Assembly (NCBI GenBank): GCA_014651175.1 | Contig: BMWJ01000014.1 | Coordinates: 62,001 to 126,000 of the forward strand | DNA from: Streptomyces clavifer | GTDB lineage: Bacteria; Actinomycetota; Actinomycetes; Streptomycetales; Streptomycetaceae | Direction: 5' to 3' | DNA length: 64,000 nt | Shown here: positions 35,561-44,840 of the stretch, piece after piece | How the letters are laid out: each line of letters begins with the position of its first letter | Position numbering within the stretch: the stretch's first letter is position 1 | Position numbers and translations under genes: made by a program | The notes under the pieces: generated by a model | The model's database searches: none | What the model was told of the DNA's origin: nothing | What the model saw: only the letters and a program-made list of their open reading frames with translations

Positions 35561-36655
35561 TTGACCCCGCCCCGCGCCCCGCAGATCCCGGTCGTCGTCC
35601 TGGCGGGGTTCCTGGGATCCGGCAAGACGACACTCCTCAACCATCTGCTGCACAACCGTGCCGGCACCCGCATCGGAGTGATCGTCAACGACTTCGGGTC
35701 CATCGAGATCGACGCGATGACCGTCGCGGGGCAGGTCGGCTCGACGGTCTCGCTGGGCAACGGATGCCTGTGCTGCGCCGTCGACGCGAGTGAGCTCGAC
35801 ACCTTCCTGGAGACCCTGACCAGGCCCGCCGTCCGCCTCGACGTGATCGTCATCGAGGCGAGCGGCCTCGCCGAACCCCAGGAGCTCGTCCGGATGCTGC
35901 TGGCGAGCGACAATCCGCGCATCCGCTACGGGGGACTGGTCGAAGTCGTCGACGCCGCCGAATTCATGAACACGCGGGTGCGCCACCCCGAGATCGACCG
36001 CCACCTCGCCGTGGCCGACCTGGTCGTACTGAACAAGACGGACCGGGCGTCGGAAGCCGGTCTGGACGCCGTGCGGGAGGCAGTGGCCGCGTCCTGCGGC
36101 GGGGCGGCGGTCATCGAAGCCTCGTACGGGCGGATCGACCCGGAGCTGCTCTTCGACCCCGTGACCCGGCCGGACGAGGACGACGACGCCCGCCAGCTGA
36201 CCTTCGAGGACCTGCTCCAGGAGACGGCGCACGATCACGGCAGTCACCTGCACGCGGCGTACGAGAGCGTCTCCTTCTCCGCCGAGGTGCCGATGAACCC
36301 GCGCCGGCTCATGGCGTTCCTGGACTCCAGGCCCGGAGGCCTCTACCGGATCAAGGGCTTCGCCGACTTCGGTGCGGCGGACCCGGGCAACCGCTACACC
36401 CTGCACGCCGTCGGCGGATTCCTGCGCTTCGTACCGCAGCCGTGGACACGGGACGAGCCACGCCTCACGCAACTGGTGCTGATCGGCTCAGGCATCGATG
36501 CCCGGGCGTTGCACGAGGAGCTCGCGGACTGCCGGGAAACACCGCAGGACGCCACCGTGCAGCTGGAGCGCAGCATGTGGGGCGTCCTGCGGTACGTGCG
36601 GCAGCCGGAAGGCGACGAGCCCGGTCACGAGCCGGCCGCCGACGAAACGCCGTAA
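35561..36655 (+). CDS. CobW/COG0523-family GTPase (putative metal chaperone)
   Basis: 364 residues. G-domain motifs: Walker A GFLGSGKTTLLNHLL (residues 16-30), the diagnostic metal-binding CxCC motif in GNGCLCC, EASGLAEPQEL, and NKTD. The histidine-rich ETAHDHGSHLHAAYES and the C-terminal CobW domain complete the family. These proteins deliver zinc or other metals to client enzymes. Start is a TTG with GAGGAAGG upstream. Being directly downstream of a citrate synthase gene is unusual and I do not know the client. Confidence 0.9.
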   Translation: MTPPRAPQIPVVVLAGFLGSGKTTLLNHLLHNRAGTRIGVIVNDFGSIEIDAMTVAGQVGSTVSLGNGCLCCAVDASELDTFLETLTRPAVRLDVIVIEASGLAEPQELVRMLLASDNPRIRYGGLVEVVDAAEFMNTRVRHPEIDRHLAVADLVVLNKTDRASEAGLDAVREAVAASCGGAAVIEASYGRIDPELLFDPVTRPDEDDDARQLTFEDLLQETAHDHGSHLHAAYESVSFSAEVPMNPRRLMAFLDSRPGGLYRIKGFADFGAADPGNRYTLHAVGGFLRFVPQPWTRDEPRLTQLVLIGSGIDARALHEELADCRETPQDATVQLERSMWGVLRYVRQPEGDEPGHEPAADETP

Positions 36656-36684
36656 CGGCCGACGCGGGCCCGAGCGCCGCGTCA

Positions 36685-36763
36685 GCCGGACGGCGGACGC
36701 GGCGGACCCGGACGAGGCGGACCCGGACCCGGACCCGGCGACAGCCGGGCCGGACGGCGGACG
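36685..36763. repeat. GC-rich direct repeats between converging genes
   Basis: GCCGGACGGCGGACG occurs at 36685-36699 and again at 36749-36763. Between them is a run of GGACCC units (about 36704-36736). It lies between the stops of the COG0523 and parC genes; no clear terminator stem. Confidence 0.55.
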
Positions 36764-36799
36764 GGGCCCGACCGGCCCCGCCGCCGTGCCGGCCGATGG

Positions 36800-39250
36800 T
36801 TACAGCGGTCCGGCGATCACCGCGACCGGGCCGACCAGTGGCGTCCCCGAGCCGTCGCGGCGCGGATCCGGGGCGGGCAGCACCGCGGGCGCGCCGCTCT
36901 TCTGCGCGGCCCGGGCCGGAAGACCGCCCGCCCAGGCGAACACCAGGACGTCCTCGCCCTTGAGGAAGCGCTGGCAGCGCACCCCGCCGGTGGCCCTGCC
37001 CTTGCGCGGGTACTGGTCGAACGGGGTGAGCTTCGAGGTCAGCTCCGAATCGTCCAGCGTGCCGTGCGACCCGGCCACCGTGAAGACCACGGCGTCGGCC
37101 GCGGGATCGACCGCGGTGAACGAGAGCACCGTGGCACCCTCCGTGAGCTTGACGCCCGCCATGCCGCCCGCCGGACGGCCCTGCGGACGTACCTGTGCCG
37201 CCGGATAACGCAGCAGCTGAGCGTCCGACGTGATGAAGACCAGGTCCTCCTCGCCCGTACGCAACTCCGTCGCACCGACGATGCGGTCGCCGTCCCTGAG
37301 CGAGATGACCTCCAACTCGTCCTTGTTCGCCGGGTAGTCGGGCACCACGCGCTTCACCACCCCCTGCAGGGTGCCGATGGCCAGCCCGGGGGACTCCTCG
37401 TCCAGGGTGGTGAGGCAGACCAGCTCCTCGCCCGTCTCCAGGGTGAGGAACTCCGAGATCTGAGCCCCTCCGGAGAGATTGGGAGCCGCGTGGGTGTCCG
37501 GCAGCTGCGGCAGATCGATCACCGATAGCCGCAGCAGCCGCCCGGCGGACGTCACCGCACCCACGTCGCCGCGGGCCGTCGCGGGTACGGCCGAGACGAT
37601 CACGTCGTGCTTCGTGCGCTTGGCGTCCTCGGCGACGACGATCGGATCGGCGTTGGCCGTCCGGGCCAGCAGGCCCGTCGAGGAGAGGAGCACCCGGCAC
37701 GGGTCGTCGGCGACCTCCAGCGGTACGGCGGCCACCTGCGATCCGGCCGACTCCAGCAGCACGGTGCGCCGGTCGGTGCCGAACTTCTTCGCCACCGCGG
37801 CGAGTTCGGACGAGACGAGCTTGCGCAGCTCCGCGTCCGAATCCAGGATCGCCGTCAGCGCGGCGATCTCATCGGCGAGCCGGTCGCGCTCGCCCTCCAG
37901 CTCGATCCGGTCGAACCGGGTGAGCCTGCGCAGCGGGGTGTCCAGGATGTACTGCGTCTGGATCTCACTCAGCGAGAAGCGCTCCATCAGGCGTTCCTTC
38001 GCCTGCGCCGAGTTGTCGCTGTCCCGGATGAGGCGGATGACCTCGTCGATGTCGAGCAGGGCGACGAGGAGACCCTCGACCAGGTGCAGCCGGTCGCGGC
38101 GCTTGGTCCTGCGGAACTCGCTGCGCCGGCGCACGACCTCGAAGCGGTGGTCGAGATAGACCTCCAGGAGCTCCTTGAGCCCCAGGGTGAGCGGCTGTCC
38201 GTCCACCAGTGCCACGTTGTTGATGCCGAAGGACTCCTCCATCGGCGTCAGCTTGTAGAGCTGCTCCAGAACGGCCTCGGGCACGAAGCCGTTCTTGACC
38301 TCGATCACCAGGCGCAGACCGTGGGACCGGTCCGTGAGGTCCTTGACGTCGGCGATGCCCTGGAGCTTCTTGGACCCGACCAGGTCCTTGATCTTGGCGA
38401 TCACCTTCTCCGGGCCGACGGTGAAGGGGAGTTCCGTCACGACGAGGCCCTTGCGGCGGGCCGTGACGTTCTCTATGGCGACGGTCGCGCGGATCTTGAA
38501 CGTGCCCCGCCCGGCCGCGTACGCGTCCTTGATGCCGCCGAGGCCGACGATCCGGCCGCCGGTCGGCAGGTCGGGGCCGGGCACGAAGCGCATCAGGGTT
38601 TCCAGGTCGGCACCCGGATGCCTGATGAGGTGGCGGGCGGCCGCGATCACCTCCCCGAGGTTGTGCGGGGGCATGTTGGTCGCCATGCCGACGGCGATCC
38701 CGGAGGCGCCGTTGACCAGGAGGTTCGGGTACGCCGCGGGGAGGACGACCGGCTCCTGCTCCTGGCCGTCGTAGTTCGACTGGAAGTCGACGGTGTCCTC
38801 GTCGATGGACTCCGTCATCAGTGACGTGGCGTCGGCCATCCGGCACTCGGTGTACCGCATGGCGGCCGGCGGGTCGTCGTTGCCGAGCGAGCCGAAGTTG
38901 CCATGACCGTCGACGAGGGGCAGACGCATGGAGAACGGCTGTGCCATGCGCACCAGTGCGTCATAGATCGAGGCGTCACCGTGCGGGTGCAACTTGCCCA
39001 TGACCTCACCGACGACACGGGCGCACTTCACATAGCCGCGGTCGGGGCGCAGCCCCATCTCGTTCATCTGGGACACGATGCGGCGGTGCACGGGCTTCAT
39101 GCCGTCGCGGGCGTCGGGCAGAGCGCGGGAGTAGATCACCGAGTACGCGTACTCGAGGAAGGAGCCCTGCATTTCGTCGACGACGTCGATGTCGAGGATC
39201 TTCTCCTCGAAGTCGTCCGGCGGCGGGGTTTTCGTGCTGCGGCGGGCCAT
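36800..39250 (-). CDS. parC: DNA topoisomerase IV subunit A (ParC / GyrA2)
   Basis: DNA-cleaving subunit of topoisomerase IV, partner of ParE (24.7 kb). 816 residues. Signatures: [46 protein letters not shown], and the catalytic tyrosine in [32 protein letters not shown] follows. The C-terminal half is the beta-pinwheel repeat domain ([39 protein letters not shown]). ATG 39250 has AAGGAG about a dozen bases upstream; the reading frame stays open well beyond it but the added sequence overlaps the divergent M16 gene and is meaningless. Confidence 0.96.
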   Translation of the reverse strand: MARRSTKTPPPDDFEEKILDIDVVDEMQGSFLEYAYSVIYSRALPDARDGMKPVHRRIVSQMNEMGLRPDRGYVKCARVVGEVMGKLHPHGDASIYDALVRMAQPFSMRLPLVDGHGNFGSLGNDDPPAAMRYTECRMADATSLMTESIDEDTVDFQSNYDGQEQEPVVLPAAYPNLLVNGASGIAVGMATNMPPHNLGEVIAAARHLIRHPGADLETLMRFVPGPDLPTGGRIVGLGGIKDAYAAGRGTFKIRATVAIENVTARRKGLVVTELPFTVGPEKVIAKIKDLVGSKKLQGIADVKDLTDRSHGLRLVIEVKNGFVPEAVLEQLYKLTPMEESFGINNVALVDGQPLTLGLKELLEVYLDHRFEVVRRRSEFRRTKRRDRLHLVEGLLVALLDIDEVIRLIRDSDNSAQAKERLMERFSLSEIQTQYILDTPLRRLTRFDRIELEGERDRLADEIAALTAILDSDAELRKLVSSELAAVAKKFGTDRRTVLLESAGSQVAAVPLEVADDPCRVLLSSTGLLARTANADPIVVAEDAKRTKHDVIVSAVPATARGDVGAVTSAGRLLRLSVIDLPQLPDTHAAPNLSGGAQISEFLTLETGEELVCLTTLDEESPGLAIGTLQGVVKRVVPDYPANKDELEVISLRDGDRIVGATELRTGEEDLVFITSDAQLLRYPAAQVRPQGRPAGGMAGVKLTEGATVLSFTAVDPAADAVVFTVAGSHGTLDDSELTSKLTPFDQYPRKGRATGGVRCQRFLKGEDVLVFAWAGGLPARAAQKSGAPAVLPAPDPRRDGSGTPLVGPVAVIAGPL

Positions 39251-39496
39251 CGCGGCTGCGACTCCTTCACAGATTCTGTCGGGCAACCTCAAGTTCTGAC
39301 GCGGACCATTGTGGCCCGCCGTACCGACAACGCCGACCTCGACCCGTCCGAAGCGGTCCCGAGGGCCTCCTCGAAACCCCTGTTTACGGCAGCATCTACG
39401 ACAACATCCACGGAACGGGAACTTCGCCAGGTGCCCGTGCGCTTGCTTACAGTGGCAGGTCCGGCAGGAAATCCTGTATCGATCGAAGGGACGTAC

Positions 39497-40849
39497 ATGC
39501 CCATGGGTCACACGGCCACAGCCCAGGCCGGTTCCGGCGGCTTGACGGCGACCGAGCACCGCTTGGCCAACGGCCTGCGCGTCGTGCTCTCCGAGGACCA
39601 TCTGACCCCGGTCGCCGCGGTCTGCCTCTGGTACGACGTCGGTTCCCGCCACGAGGTCAAGGGACGCACCGGCCTCGCCCACCTCTTCGAGCACCTGATG
39701 TTCCAGGGCTCCGGCCAGGTCAAGGGGAACGGGCGCTTCGAGCTGGTGCAGGGGGCCGGGGGCTCCCTCAACGGCACCACCAGCTTCGAGCGCACCAACT
39801 ACTTCGAGACGATGCCCACGCACCAGCTGGAGCTGGCCCTGTGGCTCGAGGCCGACCGGATGGGCTCCCTGCTCGCCGCGCTCGACGAGGAGTCCATGGA
39901 GAACCAGCGCGACGTCGTGAAGAACGAGCGCCGCCAGCGGTACGACAACGTCCCGTACGGCACGGCGTTCGAGAAGCTCACGGCCCTCGCGTACCCGGAG
40001 GGCCACCCGTACCACCACACGCCGATCGGTTCGATGGCGGACCTGGACGCCGCCACGCTGGAGGACGCGCAGACGTTCTTCCGGACGTACTACGCGCCGA
40101 ACAACGCGGTGCTCTCGGTGGTCGGGGACATCGACCCGGAGCAGACGCTCGCCTGGATCGAGAAGTACTTCGGCTCCATCCCCTCCCACGACGGCAAGCA
40201 GCCGCCGCGCGACGGCACGCTGCCCGGCACCATTGGCGAGCAGCTGCGCGAGGTGGTCCACGAGGAGGTGCCGGCGCGCGCCCTGATGGCCGCCTACCGG
40301 CTGCCGCACGACGGCACGCGTGAGTGCGACGCCGCTGACCTGGCGCTGACCGTGCTCGGCGGGGGCGAGTCGTCCCGGCTGCACAACCGCCTGGTCCGCC
40401 GCGACCGTACGGCGGTGGCCGCGGGATTCGGGCTGCTCAGGCTCTCCGGAGCCCCCTCCCTGGGCTGGCTGGACGTCAAGACGTCCGGTGGCGTCGAGGT
40501 GCCGCAGATCGAGGCGGCCGTCGACGAGGAGCTCGCCCGGTTCGCCGCGGAGGGCCCGACGCCCGAGGAAATGGAACGGGCGCAGGCCCAGTTGGAGCGC
40601 GAGTGGCTGGACCGGCTCGGTACGGTCTCGGGCCGCGCCGACGAACTGTGCCGGTACGCGGTCCTGTTCGGTGACCCGCAGCTCGCCCTGACCGCGGTGC
40701 GGAGGGTGCTCGACGTCACCGCCCAGGAGGTCCAGGAGGCCGCCCGGGCGCACCTGCGTCCCGACAACCGGGCCGTCCTGGTCTACGAGCCGGTCGAGCC
40801 GGCCGACGAGACGGACGGCACCGACGCGCACGAGGGGGCCGACAAGTGA
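39497..40849 (+). CDS. M16 family zinc metalloprotease (catalytic subunit)
   Basis: 450 residues. The inverted zinc motif HLFEHLMF (HxxEH) lies near residue 62, and the third ligand is in the downstream ENQRDVVKNERRQ segment. The order TGLAHLFEHLMFQGSG, GGSLNGTTSFERTNYFETMP is typical of M16 processing peptidases. ATG 39497 has GAAGGG six bases upstream; a second ATG two codons later is possible. The next gene overlaps by four bases and encodes a second M16 chain, so the active enzyme is probably a heterodimer. Confidence 0.92.
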   Translation: MPMGHTATAQAGSGGLTATEHRLANGLRVVLSEDHLTPVAAVCLWYDVGSRHEVKGRTGLAHLFEHLMFQGSGQVKGNGRFELVQGAGGSLNGTTSFERTNYFETMPTHQLELALWLEADRMGSLLAALDEESMENQRDVVKNERRQRYDNVPYGTAFEKLTALAYPEGHPYHHTPIGSMADLDAATLEDAQTFFRTYYAPNNAVLSVVGDIDPEQTLAWIEKYFGSIPSHDGKQPPRDGTLPGTIGEQLREVVHEEVPARALMAAYRLPHDGTRECDAADLALTVLGGGESSRLHNRLVRRDRTAVAAGFGLLRLSGAPSLGWLDVKTSGGVEVPQIEAAVDEELARFAAEGPTPEEMERAQAQLEREWLDRLGTVSGRADELCRYAVLFGDPQLALTAVRRVLDVTAQEVQEAARAHLRPDNRAVLVYEPVEPADETDGTDAHEGADK

Positions 40850-42258
40850 CCGACGCCGCCGTGACTGGAGTAGCCATGCAGTACCACCCGCAGCCGACCG
40901 CAGGCGAGGCCAGGCCCTGGGCCTTTCCCGCACCCGAGCGGGGAGCCCTGCCCAACGGCCTGACCGTGCTGCGGTGCCACCGCCCCGGCCAGCAGGTCGT
41001 CGCCGTGGAGATCTTCCTGGACGCGCCCCTGGACGCCGAGCCCGAGGGCCTGGACGGCGTGGCCACGATCATGGCGCGTGCGCTGTCCGAGGGTACGGAC
41101 AAGCGCTCCGCGGAGGAGTTCGCCGCCGAGCTGGAGCGCTGCGGCGCCACCCTCGACGCGTCCGCCGACCACCCGGGGGTCCGTGTCTCCCTGGAGGTCC
41201 CGGTCTCCCGGCTCGCCAAGGCGCTCGGCCTGGTCGCCGAGGCGCTGCGGGCGCCCGCCTTCTCCGAGAGCGAGGTGGAGCGCCTGGTCGGCAACCGTCT
41301 CGACGAGATCCCGCACGAGCAGGCCAACCCGGCCCGCCGCGCCGCCAAGCAGCTCTCCAAGGAGCTCTTCCCCACGACGGCGCGCATGTCGCGCCCGCGT
41401 CAGGGAACCGAGGAGACGGTGCGCCGGATCGACGCGGCGGCCGTGCGCGCGTTCTACGACGCCCACATCCGCCCGTCCACCGCGACGGCCGTGATCGTCG
41501 GTGACCTCACCGGGGTCGACCTGGACGCGCTGCTGGCCTACACGGTCGGCGACTGGTCGGGCAACGCCGGGGTGTCCCGCCCGGTACCGCCGATCACCGC
41601 GGACGACACCGGCCGCGTGGTCGTCGTCGACCGCCCCGGGGCCGTGCAGACCCAACTGCTGATCGGCCGCATCGGCGCCGACCGGCACGACAGCGTCTGG
41701 CCCGCCCAGGTCCTCGGCACGTACTGCCTGGGAGGCACGCTCACCTCCCGACTGGACCGCGTGCTGCGCGAGGAGAAGGGCTACACCTACGGGGTCCGCG
41801 CCTTCGGGCAGGTCCTGCGCTCCACGGCACCCGGATCCTCCTCCGGGGCGACCGGTGCCGCGATGCTCGCCATCAGCGGTTCCGTGGACACGGAGTCCAC
41901 CGGGCCCGCGCTGGAAGACCTCTGGAAGGTCCTGCGCACACTGGCGGCCGAAGGGCTCACGGACGCCGAGCGCGAGACGGCGGTGCAGAACCTCGTGGGT
42001 GTGGCTCCGCTGAAGTTCGAGACGGCGGCCTCCGTCGCAGGGACCCTGGCCGACCAGGTGGAGCAGCACCTCCCGGACGACTACCAGGCCCAGCTCTACG
42101 CCCGCCTGGCCGAGACCGGCACGGTGGAGGCGACCGCAGCGGTGGTCAACGCCTTCCCGGTCGACCGTCTGGTCACCGTCCTCGTCGGGGACGCCGCCCA
42201 GATCGCGGAGCCCGTCAGGGCGCTGGGCATCGGAGAGGTGTCGGTCGTCAGCGGCTGA
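40846..42258 (+). CDS. M16 family peptidase, non-catalytic partner subunit
   Basis: 470 residues, GTG start overlapping the stop of the upstream M16 gene (GTGA). It has the M16 fold (LPNGLTVLRCHRPGQQVVAVEIFLDAP, GGTLTSRLDRVLREEKGYTYGVRAF) but at the place of HxxEH reads GVATIMARALSEGT, so the zinc ligands are missing. The R/Y pair in RVLREEKGYTYGV, used for substrate binding in partner subunits, is kept. This is the alpha/beta arrangement seen in mitochondrial-type processing peptidases. Confidence 0.9.
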   Translation: MTDAAVTGVAMQYHPQPTAGEARPWAFPAPERGALPNGLTVLRCHRPGQQVVAVEIFLDAPLDAEPEGLDGVATIMARALSEGTDKRSAEEFAAELERCGATLDASADHPGVRVSLEVPVSRLAKALGLVAEALRAPAFSESEVERLVGNRLDEIPHEQANPARRAAKQLSKELFPTTARMSRPRQGTEETVRRIDAAAVRAFYDAHIRPSTATAVIVGDLTGVDLDALLAYTVGDWSGNAGVSRPVPPITADDTGRVVVVDRPGAVQTQLLIGRIGADRHDSVWPAQVLGTYCLGGTLTSRLDRVLREEKGYTYGVRAFGQVLRSTAPGSSSGATGAAMLAISGSVDTESTGPALEDLWKVLRTLAAEGLTDAERETAVQNLVGVAPLKFETAASVAGTLADQVEQHLPDDYQAQLYARLAETGTVEATAAVVNAFPVDRLVTVLVGDAAQIAEPVRALGIGEVSVVSG

Positions 42259-42274
42259 CGTGTCAGGGCGGTAC

Positions 42275-42316
42275 GGACCCCGGCGAGAGCGTTCTCGCCG
42301 GGGTCCTCCCTTTTGC
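42275..42316 (+). terminator. Rho-independent terminator of the M16 operon
   Basis: GGACCCCGGCGAGA (42275-42288) pairs perfectly with TCTCGCCGGGGTCC (42293-42306) over 14 bp with a GCGT loop, followed by TCCCTTTTGC. It begins 17 bp after the stop codon. Confidence 0.9.
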
Positions 42317-42377
42317 CCCCTTTGGGGGGAGAGTTGCGGTATGCCCTGTGGGATGTGCGACAAAAGACCTGATCCGT

Positions 42378-42407
42378 TTGGCGCCGGAAAGGCGCCCGGC
42401 CTAGCGT
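42378..42407 (+). promoter_or_regulatory. Promoter TTGGCG-N18-TAGCGT upstream of the c-di-AMP riboswitch
   Basis: TTGGCG (42378-42383) and TAGCGT (42402-42407) are 18 bp apart, a good sigma-HrdB-type promoter. Transcription would start near 42414, so the leader of about 215 nt contains the whole riboswitch. Confidence 0.65.
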
Positions 42408-42454
42408 CGGCCCGGCTGTCCGCCAGACATATGCCGCGTCCGCGGCGCCGGACA

Positions 42455-42617
42455 GCCATCGCCGAGTCCCCGTCAGGCGCGAGCCTGGGGAGCCGGGGAC
42501 CCACGAAGTCCCTGGGGTGAATCGGACGCCTGCGCCCTCGCACGGGGTGGAGGGGCCCGTAGGAGACCTTCCTGCTCCGAACCCGTCAGCTAACCCGGTA
42601 GGCGAGAAGGAAGGAAA
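42455..42617 (+). promoter_or_regulatory. ydaO-yuaA class c-di-AMP riboswitch
   Basis: The conserved blocks of this riboswitch are present in order: ATCGCCGAGTCCC (about 42459), GGGGACCC, CCTGGGGTGAATCGG (about 42511), CGTAGGAGACC (about 42558), GCTCCGAACCCGTCAGCTAA (about 42574) and CGGTAGGCGAGAAGGA. The class binds cyclic di-AMP and in Streptomyces precedes genes for cell-wall hydrolases, usually turning them off when the ligand is high. Here it ends 14 bp before an M23 peptidase gene. No separate terminator stem is obvious, so control may act through the ribosome-binding site or by long-range structure. Confidence 0.93.
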
Positions 42618-42631
42618 GGATCAGCCCCTCC

Positions 42632-43438
42632 ATGGCGTTCACCCGAGCCACCGGGAAGCACCGTGCCCCGAGCCGTCTGACGCGCAGGAGCGCTCAGGTC
42701 GCCGGCATCGCGGCCCTGGCCACCACCGGTGTCATCGGCGGTGTGTCCTCCCCGGCCCTCGCCGCGGACTCCGAGGCCCTCACCGCGGGCAGTACCGGCC
42801 TGACCCAGGCCGTCGCGATCGACTCCACGCTCGCCGACCAGATCGCCGCCCAGGCGAAGGCCCAGCAGCACCAGGCCGACCTCGCCGCCAAGGCCGAAGC
42901 GAAGGCTGAGGCGGAAGCCAAGGCCAGGGCGAAGGCCGAGGCCGAGGCGAAGCGCAAGGCCGAAGCCCGCGCCAAGGAGGCCCGTGAGGCCGAGGCGCGC
43001 GCCGCCCGCGCCGCCGAGCGCGCCCGGCTGAACGCCTTCCACCTCCCGGTCGCCGGGTCCCAGGTGACCACCGGCTACAAGTCCGGCGGCGCCCTCTGGT
43101 CCTCCGGCAGCCACTCGGGCGTGGACTTCCGGGCCGCATCCGGCAGTTCCGTCGTCGCGGTCGGCGCCGGCACGGTCGTCGAGGCGGGCTGGGGCGGTGC
43201 GTACGGCAACAACATCGTGCTCCGGATGGCGGACGGCACGTACACCCAGTATGGCCACCTGTCCTCGATGGGGGTCTCGGTCGGCCAGAGCGTCACGTCG
43301 GGCCAGCAGATCGGCCTCTCCGGTTCGACCGGCAACTCCACCGGACCCCACCTGCACTTCGAGGCGAGGACCACGCCGGAGTACGGCTCCGACATGGACC
43401 CCGTCGCCTACCTCCGCGCCCACGGAGTCCAGGTCTGA
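42632..43438 (+). CDS. Secreted M23 (LytM) family peptidoglycan endopeptidase
   Basis: 268 residues. A long signal peptide (about 1-44, ending SSPALAADS) is followed by an Ala/Glu/Lys coiled coil (about 65-130), then the LytM domain: HSGVDFRAASGSSVVAVG (first zinc His and Asp), YTQYGHLSSMGV and the HxH motif in GPHLHFEARTT. All metal ligands are present, so it should cut peptidoglycan cross-links outside the cell. The c-di-AMP riboswitch directly upstream indicates control by that messenger, which is tied to wall and turgor homeostasis. GGAAAGG precedes the ATG by about 12 bases. Confidence 0.95.
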   Translation: MAFTRATGKHRAPSRLTRRSAQVAGIAALATTGVIGGVSSPALAADSEALTAGSTGLTQAVAIDSTLADQIAAQAKAQQHQADLAAKAEAKAEAEAKARAKAEAEAKRKAEARAKEAREAEARAARAAERARLNAFHLPVAGSQVTTGYKSGGALWSSGSHSGVDFRAASGSSVVAVGAGTVVEAGWGGAYGNNIVLRMADGTYTQYGHLSSMGVSVGQSVTSGQQIGLSGSTGNSTGPHLHFEARTTPEYGSDMDPVAYLRAHGVQV

Positions 43439-43460
43439 CCCGCCTCGTACGACTCCGCTG

Positions 43461-43497
43461 ACGACGAAGGCCCCGGCACCGCCGGGGCCTTCGTCGT
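43461..43497. terminator. Rho-independent terminator after the M23 gene
   Basis: A perfect 17-bp stem, 43461-43477 with 43481-43497, and a three-base loop. The arm contains GAAGGCCCCGGC. Confidence 0.9.
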
Positions 43498-43574
43498 GCT
43501 GCCGGAGAAGGTACGGGCCGAAGCTGAGCAGAAGTGCTTTCAGGACAGAAGATATGCATGGATTCCGCTCCGCC

Positions 43575-43604
43575 TTCGGAAATTCTGGCTGATTGCAATA
43601 GAGT
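43575..43604 (+). promoter_or_regulatory. Candidate promoter of the GntR gene
   Basis: TTCGGA (43575-43580) and TAGAGT (43599-43604) are separated by 18 bp, about 57 bp before the start codon. A GGAGG ribosome-binding site lies between. Confidence 0.45.
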
Positions 43605-43660
43605 CACAGAACAGGCGTCGATCGGCCGCGTTGCGCGGGGATTAAGGCGGAGGTTCGGAC

Positions 43661-44365
43661 ATGCGCATTCCTGCGCATTCGGTATGCACGGCAATCCGTG
43701 ACGACATCGTCTCCGGTGTCTTCGAGCGTGGCAGCCGCCTCACCGAGGAGGTGCTCGCGCGTCGCTACGGCGTCTCCCGCGTCCCGGTGCGCGAGGCGCT
43801 GCGCACCCTGGAGTCCGAGGGGTTCGTCGTCACCCGTCGGCACGCGGGGGCGTGCGTCGCCGAGCCCACCGAACAGGAGGCCGCCGACCTGCTGGAGATA
43901 CGGATGCTCCTGGAGCCCCTCGGTGCCGCCCGGGCCGCGCAGCGACGCACGGAGGCACACCTCAAGGTGCTCCGAGGCCTGGTCAGGCTGGGGCAGGAGA
44001 GGGTGCGCCGCGGCGAGGGGGAGGACCTGCGCTCTCTCGGTGGCTGGTTCCACGAGACGCTGGCCCAGGCTTCGGGAAGCCCCGCGCTCATCGCGCTGCT
44101 CACCCAGCTCCGGCACAAGATCGCCTGGATGTACGCGGTCGAGCAGCCGGCCCGGCCCGCCGACTCCTGGGCCGAGCACGGTGCTCTCGTGGACGCGGTG
44201 GCGCGTGGTGACGCGGAGCGGGCCAGGGCGCTCGCCACCCTGCACACCGAGCGTGCCACGGCCGCACACCGGCTGCGCCGCACGGACCGCCCCGGGCACG
44301 CGGCGGATCCGCCCCGGGTGAGGACTTCGCAACACGCCGTAAACATCGCGGGCGTCCGTCATTAA
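43661..44365 (+). CDS. GntR-family transcriptional regulator (FCD domain)
   Basis: 234 residues. Helix-turn-helix near the start (IRDDIVSGVFERGSRLTEEVLARRYGVSRVPVREALRTLESEGFV), then an all-helical FCD effector domain (LEIRMLLEPLGAARAAQ, WFHETLAQASGSPALIALL, HGALVDAVARGDAERARAL). The ligand is probably a small carboxylate but is not predictable. ATG 43661 has GGAGG seven bases upstream. It converges on ptsH and may not be related to it functionally. Confidence 0.92.
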   Translation: MRIPAHSVCTAIRDDIVSGVFERGSRLTEEVLARRYGVSRVPVREALRTLESEGFVVTRRHAGACVAEPTEQEAADLLEIRMLLEPLGAARAAQRRTEAHLKVLRGLVRLGQERVRRGEGEDLRSLGGWFHETLAQASGSPALIALLTQLRHKIAWMYAVEQPARPADSWAEHGALVDAVARGDAERARALATLHTERATAAHRLRRTDRPGHAADPPRVRTSQHAVNIAGVRH

Positions 44366-44464
44366 CAATTGCGCCGTATACAAAGAAGGTAATTAACGCA
44401 GGGCTTTCTTTATGCTGCCGTAATTCCGGTCGGCGTGCGATCTTCCCGCCCCGTTCCGGAAACA

Positions 44465-44500
44465 GAAAAGCCGCGGCTCCCCGAGGGGTGCCGCGGCTTC
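44465..44500 (-). terminator. Rho-independent terminator of ptsH
   Basis: AAGCCGCGGC (44468-44477) pairs with GCCGCGGCTT (44490-44499), with an inner CCCC/GGGG continuation. Read on the minus strand it is followed by TTTTCTG. It lies 35 bp after the ptsH stop. Confidence 0.85.
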
Positions 44501-44534
44501 GCCGCAGAAATCGATCCGGTGCGGGCCGGTCGGA

Positions 44535-44816
44535 TCAGACGGTCTCCGGGAGCTCGTCGAGCCCCTCGGCGACCAGCTTCGCCAGACGGTCCAGGGCGAC
44601 TTCGGAGTCGTCCGCCTCGGACGCGAGCACGATCTCCTCGCCACCCTGCGCGCCCAGGCCGAGCACCGCGAGCATCGACGCGGCGTTCACCGGGGTGCCG
44701 TCGGCCCTGGAGATCGTCACCGGGACGCCGGAGGTCGTGGCGGCACGGACGAAGATGGAAGCGGGGCGGGCGTGCAGGCCCTCGGCCCAACCGACGTTGA
44801 CGCGGCGCTCAGCCAT
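44535..44816 (-). CDS. ptsH: Phosphocarrier protein HPr
   Basis: HPr carries phosphate from PEP via enzyme I to the sugar-specific IIA proteins of the phosphotransferase system. The 93-residue protein has the active-site His15 in GLHARPASIFV and the conserved NAASMLAVLGLGAQGGEEI with Ser47 at the place of the regulatory serine. ATG 44816 gives the standard MAERRVNVGW start, with GAAGGG upstream. A DasR operator lies 25 bp upstream of the start, so the gene should respond to aminosugar supply. ptsI and crr are not in the window. Confidence 0.96.
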   Translation of the reverse strand: MAERRVNVGWAEGLHARPASIFVRAATTSGVPVTISRADGTPVNAASMLAVLGLGAQGGEEIVLASEADDSEVALDRLAKLVAEGLDELPETV

Positions 44817-44840
44817 GGTTCTGCCCTTCACGTATCAATA

